Virus record (IMG/VR): IMGVR_UViG_3300030419_004698
Location: 1 to 41,619 of that record
DNA from: a virus
DNA length: 41,619 nt
Strand: one strand, 5' to 3'
Of the stretch, positions 38,238-41,619 are shown piece by piece (positions within the stretch are counted from its first letter, which is position 1; every line of letters starts with the position of its first letter). A program made the position numbers and the translations under genes. The notes beneath the pieces were generated by a model. It ran no database searches. It saw only the letters and a program-made list of their open reading frames with translations, and was not told the origin of the DNA.

Positions 38238-39746
38238 CTATGCAAACGCCGGTAGGCGGATAATTTTTCCGTGGCTCTGTATGCCCCTGTTCTTTTTACA
38301 CATCAGAGCGATGCCGAGTGCCATGACGTAATCGTCGTGAGCGCCGCCCATCGCCTGCGGTTTTTCGCCGGGAGCTGCAATGATCGTTGAGAATTCATCG
38401 AGTCCCTGTTTGTTGGGAATCGTTAAGTGTCCGTCATTGAAAGTCTGGCGAAGTTCGTCAAAAAGGTTCTGGCGGCTCATCCTGTCGGTTCGCCACCCGT
38501 GTTCGCGCCGTGCAGTCTTTCCCCGACCGACGGTCCGTCTGTAGAGTTTCGGATAGTTTTCGTCACGCGCTACCGTAAGAACGGTATCCGAAAAGTTATT
38601 TTCAATTGCCCAGTCGGGGTTGTCATATACCTCGAGCAGATTCATTGATGCCACCGAAAAGTCCTCGGGGGCAAGTGCATTTGTCACAAGGTCAGCAACA
38701 ACATACCCCGAGTTAACATCGAGAATTACGGTCACCGAGTAGTCAAGGCCCACACCGGAGGCAACGTCAGTGCCTGCAACGTACCTTCTTCCGACCCGTG
38801 GCTCCTGGTATATATTAGCGGGTCCCACCTGCCTGATCGGCGCCTTACATTCCTCTGCCATTCCGATAATCATGTCTCTGTCAAAGATGCTTTGAGCTTT
38901 AGGTGGTGCGAGTGCTTCTGTTTCCTCGCCGGGATACTCCTGCTCCATGTACTGTTCGGGACTCATTCCCTCAAGGTCGAGTACCGGAACCGAATCCATC
39001 GTCCTCTCGTACCACTTTTCATCTCTTCCGGGTCTTGCGTGCCACGGAACGAAGAGGGTTTTCCACCCGTTGTCGGGAGCTGCGCGGTAGAGTTCCTTAA
39101 ACAGCGAACCCATCTCTCTTTTATTTGACGTTGATCCCATGATCATCTGGCCACCGCCGTCAATCGTGGGCTTTACTGCCGTGTAATTCTGTGCGTGGTA
39201 CTCATGAAAGTCCGCCTCGTCCTGTATAACGACCGATGCCGTCTCTGATCTTCCCGCATCTTCGGTCGAAGGAAGGGCTAACACCTTTGAATCACGCTCT
39301 GGTATACCTATCTCACTCCTTGAATCGGGGGATAGCGGAGCCTGCCAGTCCTCGGGCAGGTTCTTAAGTATGAAGCGTACTTTGTCAAGAAGTGAGAAGG
39401 CCTCAGTCTGTCCCTTTGAAATCATCAGGACGTTCGTCCCGTGATTAAACGTAAGAAGCCACGCCGCATACGCAGCACACGTCCATGAAAAACCAAGCTG
39501 CCTTGCCTTTAATACCGAAACAAGACGGTTATCAACTATCGCATTCGCAAGATCAACGATGTAATCCCACTTCTGAAAAGGAGCGGCACCACCGGATATA
39601 CCCGAATGTATCTGCGCCCTTTCGAGGATCTTCACATGATCAAGGAAATCAGGTTCCTCCCCAGACGAAATGAAATTTCTTCGGGCGAATTCCTTTTTAA
39701 TTCTCCGAACTGCTTCCTTTCTGTGAGATTCCGGTATAGCAACCAT
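38238..39746 (-). CDS. terL: Terminase large subunit (502 aa)
   Basis: ATG 39746 with AAAGGTAGATTA. N-terminal ATPase: deviant Walker A KARQLGFSWT (about residues 79-88), Walker B VVIQDEADFHEY (about 171-182) and coupling motif GSTSNKREMG (about 203-212). C-terminal RNase H-like nuclease: YVAGTDVASGVGLDYSVTVI (first Asp), IENNFSDTVL and the HDDYVMALGIAL helix with acidic residues. It packages DNA into the procapsid through the portal. The small subunit lies 1 kb upstream rather than next to it. Confidence 0.93.
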   Translation of the reverse strand: MVAIPESHRKEAVRRIKKEFARRNFISSGEEPDFLDHVKILERAQIHSGISGGAAPFQKWDYIVDLANAIVDNRLVSVLKARQLGFSWTCAAYAAWLLTFNHGTNVLMISKGQTEAFSLLDKVRFILKNLPEDWQAPLSPDSRSEIGIPERDSKVLALPSTEDAGRSETASVVIQDEADFHEYHAQNYTAVKPTIDGGGQMIMGSTSNKREMGSLFKELYRAAPDNGWKTLFVPWHARPGRDEKWYERTMDSVPVLDLEGMSPEQYMEQEYPGEETEALAPPKAQSIFDRDMIIGMAEECKAPIRQVGPANIYQEPRVGRRYVAGTDVASGVGLDYSVTVILDVNSGYVVADLVTNALAPEDFSVASMNLLEVYDNPDWAIENNFSDTVLTVARDENYPKLYRRTVGRGKTARREHGWRTDRMSRQNLFDELRQTFNDGHLTIPNKQGLDEFSTIIAAPGEKPQAMGGAHDDYVMALGIALMCKKNRGIQSHGKIIRLPAFA

Positions 39747-39795
39747 TTAATCTACCTTTTGCATTTGTAATAATGTTGCCCTGTAATCATTTTCC

Positions 39796-40149
39796 TTAAA
39801 ATCCTTCTCCGTTTTGTAACCTTTTCTCTGCCTCATAATTTCTATACGCGTGATAACGTTGAATATTTGGTGTATGACCTCTTAACTCTTCAACTGGTTC
39901 GTTGTACATGACAGCGGTAATCGACGTTAGAGGCCCTGATATTTTGAGGTTTGTATCAGCATCAAAAAACGTAAACCCCGTCGCACATATACCTCCCTCC
40001 CCACCGCCATGTAAAAGAAGCGAACCATTTAGGAATTCATAGGAATCAAGTGCAAAACTACTTCGGCCATCTTTGTAGCGATTAACGTCATGCCAGGTAC
40101 CGCTGATGTTAACCTTAACAACGTCATCGACTTCTATGGCCAGCGACAT
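39796..40149 (-). CDS. Hypothetical protein (117 aa) upstream of terminase
   Basis: ATG 40149 overlaps the preceding small gene's stop (TAATG). Beta-rich N-terminus (IEVDDVVKVNISGTWHDV), Gly-rich centre (LLLHGGGEGGICATGFTFFD) and a charged helical C-terminus. Not recognised. Being first in the late operon with terminase, it may be packaging-related. Confidence 0.55.
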   Translation of the reverse strand: MSLAIEVDDVVKVNISGTWHDVNRYKDGRSSFALDSYEFLNGSLLLHGGGEGGICATGFTFFDADTNLKISGPLTSITAVMYNEPVEELRGHTPNIQRYHAYRNYEAEKRLQNGEGF

Positions 40150-40220
40150 TACTTCTTGCCTTTCTTGGACTTTCGGGGCTTCATGGGTTTTTTCTTGCCG
40201 TAACCAACACCTTTGGGCAT
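40149..40220 (-). CDS. Tiny Lys-rich protein MPKGVGYGKKK (23 aa)
   Basis: ATG 40220 with a perfect AGGAGG at SD spacing. MPKGVGYGKKKPMKPRKSKK plus a short tail; ends in a TAATG overlap with the next gene. Tiny MPK..GYG.KK-type proteins are frequent in marine phage structural regions. Strong SD and overlap argue that it is translated. Confidence 0.65.
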   Translation of the reverse strand: MPKGVGYGKKKPMKPRKSKKGKK

Positions 40221-40306
40221 TTCTTCCTCCTGAGAACTCGGTGGAAAACGATAGGGGAGATATGATTGCGAGAGGTGCATCAAACCCAATACATATCCCC
40301 TAATTT

Positions 40307-40335
40307 AAAATAGCAAAATAAAGCGGTCGTTTCAA
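40307..40335 (-). promoter_or_regulatory. Putative late-operon promoter
   Basis: On the minus strand: -35 TTGAAA (40335-40330), 17-base spacer, -10 TATTTT (40312-40307), about 90 bases before the first late gene. It is AT-rich downstream. A host-type promoter for terminase, portal and virion genes. Confidence 0.5.
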
Positions 40336-40385
40336 CCACCATAAACAAAAAACAACAGCAAGAAAGAAAGAAGCAAAGAAAGAAT

Positions 40386-40416
40386 ACCCATATATATATA
40401 TAAAATATATATGGGT
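40386..40416. repeat. AT-rich 11-bp inverted repeat
   Basis: Arms ACCCATATATA and TATATATGGGT are exact reverse complements around a 9-base AT loop. Easily melted or extruded DNA. No T-tract suggests it is not a plain terminator. Confidence 0.6.
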
Positions 40417-40608
40417 AAATTCATTAATATAAATACTAAGATACCTCCCCTCCCCAGAAGATTCCGTCCAGGCTTTTATGGCCTTACCGTCATCTTCTAT
40501 GACACCCCTAAAAGAAACACACAGATCCCAGAGCAAAGGAGCTGGGTAGCAGATACCGAATAGCTACAAAAACGGTTGCGAGACGTACCCTCTCCGGAAC
40601 GCGCGTGC

Positions 40609-40635
40609 GGGTGGGCCGCGGGTTGGGTGCGCGGG
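40609..40635 (+). other. G-quadruplex-type motif (five GGG tracts)
   Basis: GGG tracts at 40609-40611, 40613-40615, 40620-40622, 40625-40627 and 40633-40635, separated by loops of 1, 4, 2 and 5 bases: a canonical G4 pattern with a spare tract. The local GC content is far above the AT-rich DNA around it. Confidence 0.6.
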
Positions 40636-40799
40636 CTGCGAGCGTGACACCCCTGCGCGTCTTTATTCCAGGCGCACACGAGCCTATATTATTTTTAGCG
40701 CTTGCGCTTTCCTTTGGCTGCCTCGGTGGTCTGAATTTTTCACTGTTGCTGCTGATTCAGAGAAATAATGCGGCGCTGAAATTCGCAGTATGTCCGCTT

Positions 40800-41288
40800 T
40801 TAATCGTCGTCTATGTGCTGGTATTCCGCTTCAATTGCGCCGCTGTTGGCGCTGTTCAAGGCGTCAAGCAAAGCGCCGCTGTCGAGCGCCTGAAGTGTTG
40901 CATCAATGTTGATCTGCTGGTTTATCTCGCGTTTGTCGATCCACAAGCCGGCAATGTGAGCTAATGAATCCAGCGCCTGACGCGCTGCGCTTAGCTGCCG
41001 ATGTTCTTTCCCAAGCGCTACCAATTCCAGATACTGATTAATCAAGAAATCGCGGTCAATATCCTGTTTTCGCTGCGTAGTTGCTAGGTTTTGTTGTTGT
41101 ACCTTGACAAGATAATCACGGACCTTGTCATTTCGCAACAATCTTGAAGCGCTGCTGTTAATGTGCGCTTCACTTTGGGTACTTCCGTATGCCTGACGAT
41201 ACGCGCCGGATGCATTCCGTCCATTGTCAAGGTATACATTGCAAAACATCAATTGCTTTTCGTTTAGATCGTGTTTTATTTCAGCCAT
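40800..41288 (-). CDS. terS: Terminase small subunit, allele B (complete, 162 aa)
   Basis: ATG 41288 with CAGGAGT upstream. LNEKQLMFCNVYLDNGRNAS, then ASRLLRNDKVRDYLVK, is the Terminase_2 HTH region (residues 8-60). The C-terminal two thirds (TTQRKQDIDRDFLINQYLEL, RQLSAARQALDSLAHIAG) are helical for ring formation, ending EYQHIDDD. Differs from allele A (1-478) mainly in residues 10-56, the DNA-recognition part. It should bind the packaging site and deliver DNA to TerL. Confidence 0.85.
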   Translation of the reverse strand: MAEIKHDLNEKQLMFCNVYLDNGRNASGAYRQAYGSTQSEAHINSSASRLLRNDKVRDYLVKVQQQNLATTQRKQDIDRDFLINQYLELVALGKEHRQLSAARQALDSLAHIAGLWIDKREINQQINIDATLQALDSGALLDALNSANSGAIEAEYQHIDDD

Positions 41289-41361
41289 TTTTTACTCCTG
41301 ATTTATTCCTAAAGTTTAGCATTAGTGGCGGCTGATTCTACAACCAAAGCATAAATAGATA

Positions 41362-41390
41362 TTGACATATGGTGTCTATTCCACTAAACT
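41362..41390 (+). promoter_or_regulatory. Rightward promoter, second copy
   Basis: TTGACA at 41362-41367, 17-base spacer, TAAACT at 41385-41390. The -10 is one base nearer to consensus than in the left copy (TAAGCT). Confidence 0.5.
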
Positions 41391-41424
41391 TGTGGGAAAT
41401 AAAAACAAGTTTGAGGGGTGCAAC

Positions 41425-41577
41425 ATGAGCGATTACATCGGCTACAGCAGAAAAGTAACCATCGGAATATTGAATGATCACAACATGAGAATAGAAGACT
41501 TTAAAGACTTCATAAAATACGTTGGAATTAAAGACTATTACACAACGAAAGAATTAAAGAATTTCCTAGGCTATTAA
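41425..41577 (+). CDS. Small hypothetical protein (50 aa), second copy
   Basis: ATG 41425 behind GAGGGGTGCAAC. Same protein as at 615-767 with two amino-acid changes (Gly for Ala, Thr for Ser), while several nucleotide differences are silent. This supports purifying selection on a real gene. Function unknown. Confidence 0.65.
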   Translation: MSDYIGYSRKVTIGILNDHNMRIEDFKDFIKYVGIKDYYTTKELKNFLGY

Positions 41578-41586
41578 TAAACAAGC

Positions 41587-41602
41587 GGCCGCGACACCGG
41601 CC
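41587..41602 (+). promoter_or_regulatory. Intercistronic hairpin 1, second copy
   Basis: GGCCG-CGACAC-CGGCC, identical to 777-792, followed by AAAATAAGAGAGGTACA at the window end. Its identity in an otherwise diverged repeat is consistent with constraint. Confidence 0.5.
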
Positions 41603-41619
41603 AAAATAAGAGAGGTACA

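Larger units (their letters stand above)
40221..40799. other. Noncoding segment: origin/packaging-site candidate
   Basis: No credible gene in 579 bases. It contains: the late promoter (40307-40335); a perfect 11-bp palindrome, arms ACCCATATATA (40386-40396) and TATATATGGGT (40406-40416) with a 9-base AT loop; a foldable block (GGGTA 40544-40548 / TACCC 40586-40590, with inner GCA/TGC and ACCG/CGGT); and a GC-rich block with five GGG tracts (40609-40635). Its position beside the small terminase suits a pac/cos site or a replication origin. Confidence 0.5.
40811..41619. repeat. Right copy of 809-bp diverged terminal repeat
   Basis: Matches 1-809 at a constant offset of 40,810, with substitutions concentrated in 41111-41230 (left-copy 301-420). 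Contains terS allele B, the rightward promoter, the 50-aa ORF and hairpin 1. Most easily read as contig overlap of a circular map from mixed strains. Confidence 0.95.

Noticed and set aside
40300-40536. Minus-strand ORF with a hydrophobic segment
   Set aside because: It begins at TTG without SD, runs through the AT palindrome (giving the IYFIYIY stretch) and covers the late promoter.
40605-40964. Plus-strand ORF antisense to terS
   Set aside because: The start lies in the G-rich block without SD; most of it is the mirror of the real small-terminase gene.
1-41619. CRISPR array, IS element or diversity-generating retroelement
   Set aside because: No regular repeat-spacer unit, transposase or reverse transcriptase was seen; repeats in fibre genes are protein-level blades.
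1-41619. Exact direct terminal repeats of a T7-like genome
   Set aside because: The end copies differ at about 77 sites and include whole coding genes, unlike faithful terminal repeats, which are copied from one another.

Overview
The window reads as one complete genome of a temperate tailed phage (Caudoviricetes, probably podovirus-like), about 40.8 kb, sequenced slightly past its own start. Positions 1-809 and 40811-41619 are the same region at a constant offset of 40,810 bases, but they differ at roughly 77 sites. Evidence for a phage: large and small terminase, portal, scaffold, capsid, tail-fibre-like proteins, integrase and repressor-like regulators. There is no tape-measure or tail-tube gene, and there are two very large proteins between portal and scaffold, as expected for a short-tailed virion with internal ejection proteins. 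Beta-propeller fibre repeats of the GNASDFGDLT type and a 269-aa protein of a kind I associate with marine phages suggest an aquatic host. The half tRNA-Trp in the attachment site says the host is a bacterium but does not identify it.

Layout. (1) 1-809: small terminase (minus) diverging from a plus-strand promoter. (2) 615-5754: a plus-strand operon of tightly packed small genes, mostly unknown, including a DUF7227-like cysteine-motif protein, and ending in an excisionase-like HTH gene. Several genes are preceded by GC-rich hairpins. (3) 5755-6031: terminator and putative attP with tandem integrase-arm repeats and the 5' half of a tRNA-Trp gene. (4) 6032-8820, minus: tyrosine integrase, a long XRE-type regulator and a second HTH regulator. 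(5) 8821-8988: divergent promoters whose -35 boxes lie back to back. (6) 8989-13692, plus: excisionase/Cro-like HTH, small genes, an ERF-like annealing protein, RecA/RepA-like ATPase, zinc-ribbon protein, VRR-NUC nuclease, and a C5-cytosine methyltransferase that shares its whole length with a second ORF in the +1 frame. (7) 13803-40220, minus: the late region. Transcription runs from 40.2 kb leftward through terminase, portal, internal virion proteins, a Com-like zinc ribbon, a terminator, scaffold, capsid, head/tail proteins and fibres, to a cluster of small membrane proteins that probably does lysis. (8) 40221-40799: a noncoding segment with an AT-rich palindrome, a strong promoter and a G-quadruplex-type G-rich run, next to the second small-terminase copy.

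The signals most worth checking are the same-strand overprinted gene in the methyltransferase, with overlapping ATG/GTG starts; the two small-terminase alleles that differ mainly in the DNA-binding part; the attP carrying the 5' rather than the 3' half of tRNA-Trp; and the family of intercistronic hairpins, two of which share the loop CGACAC.
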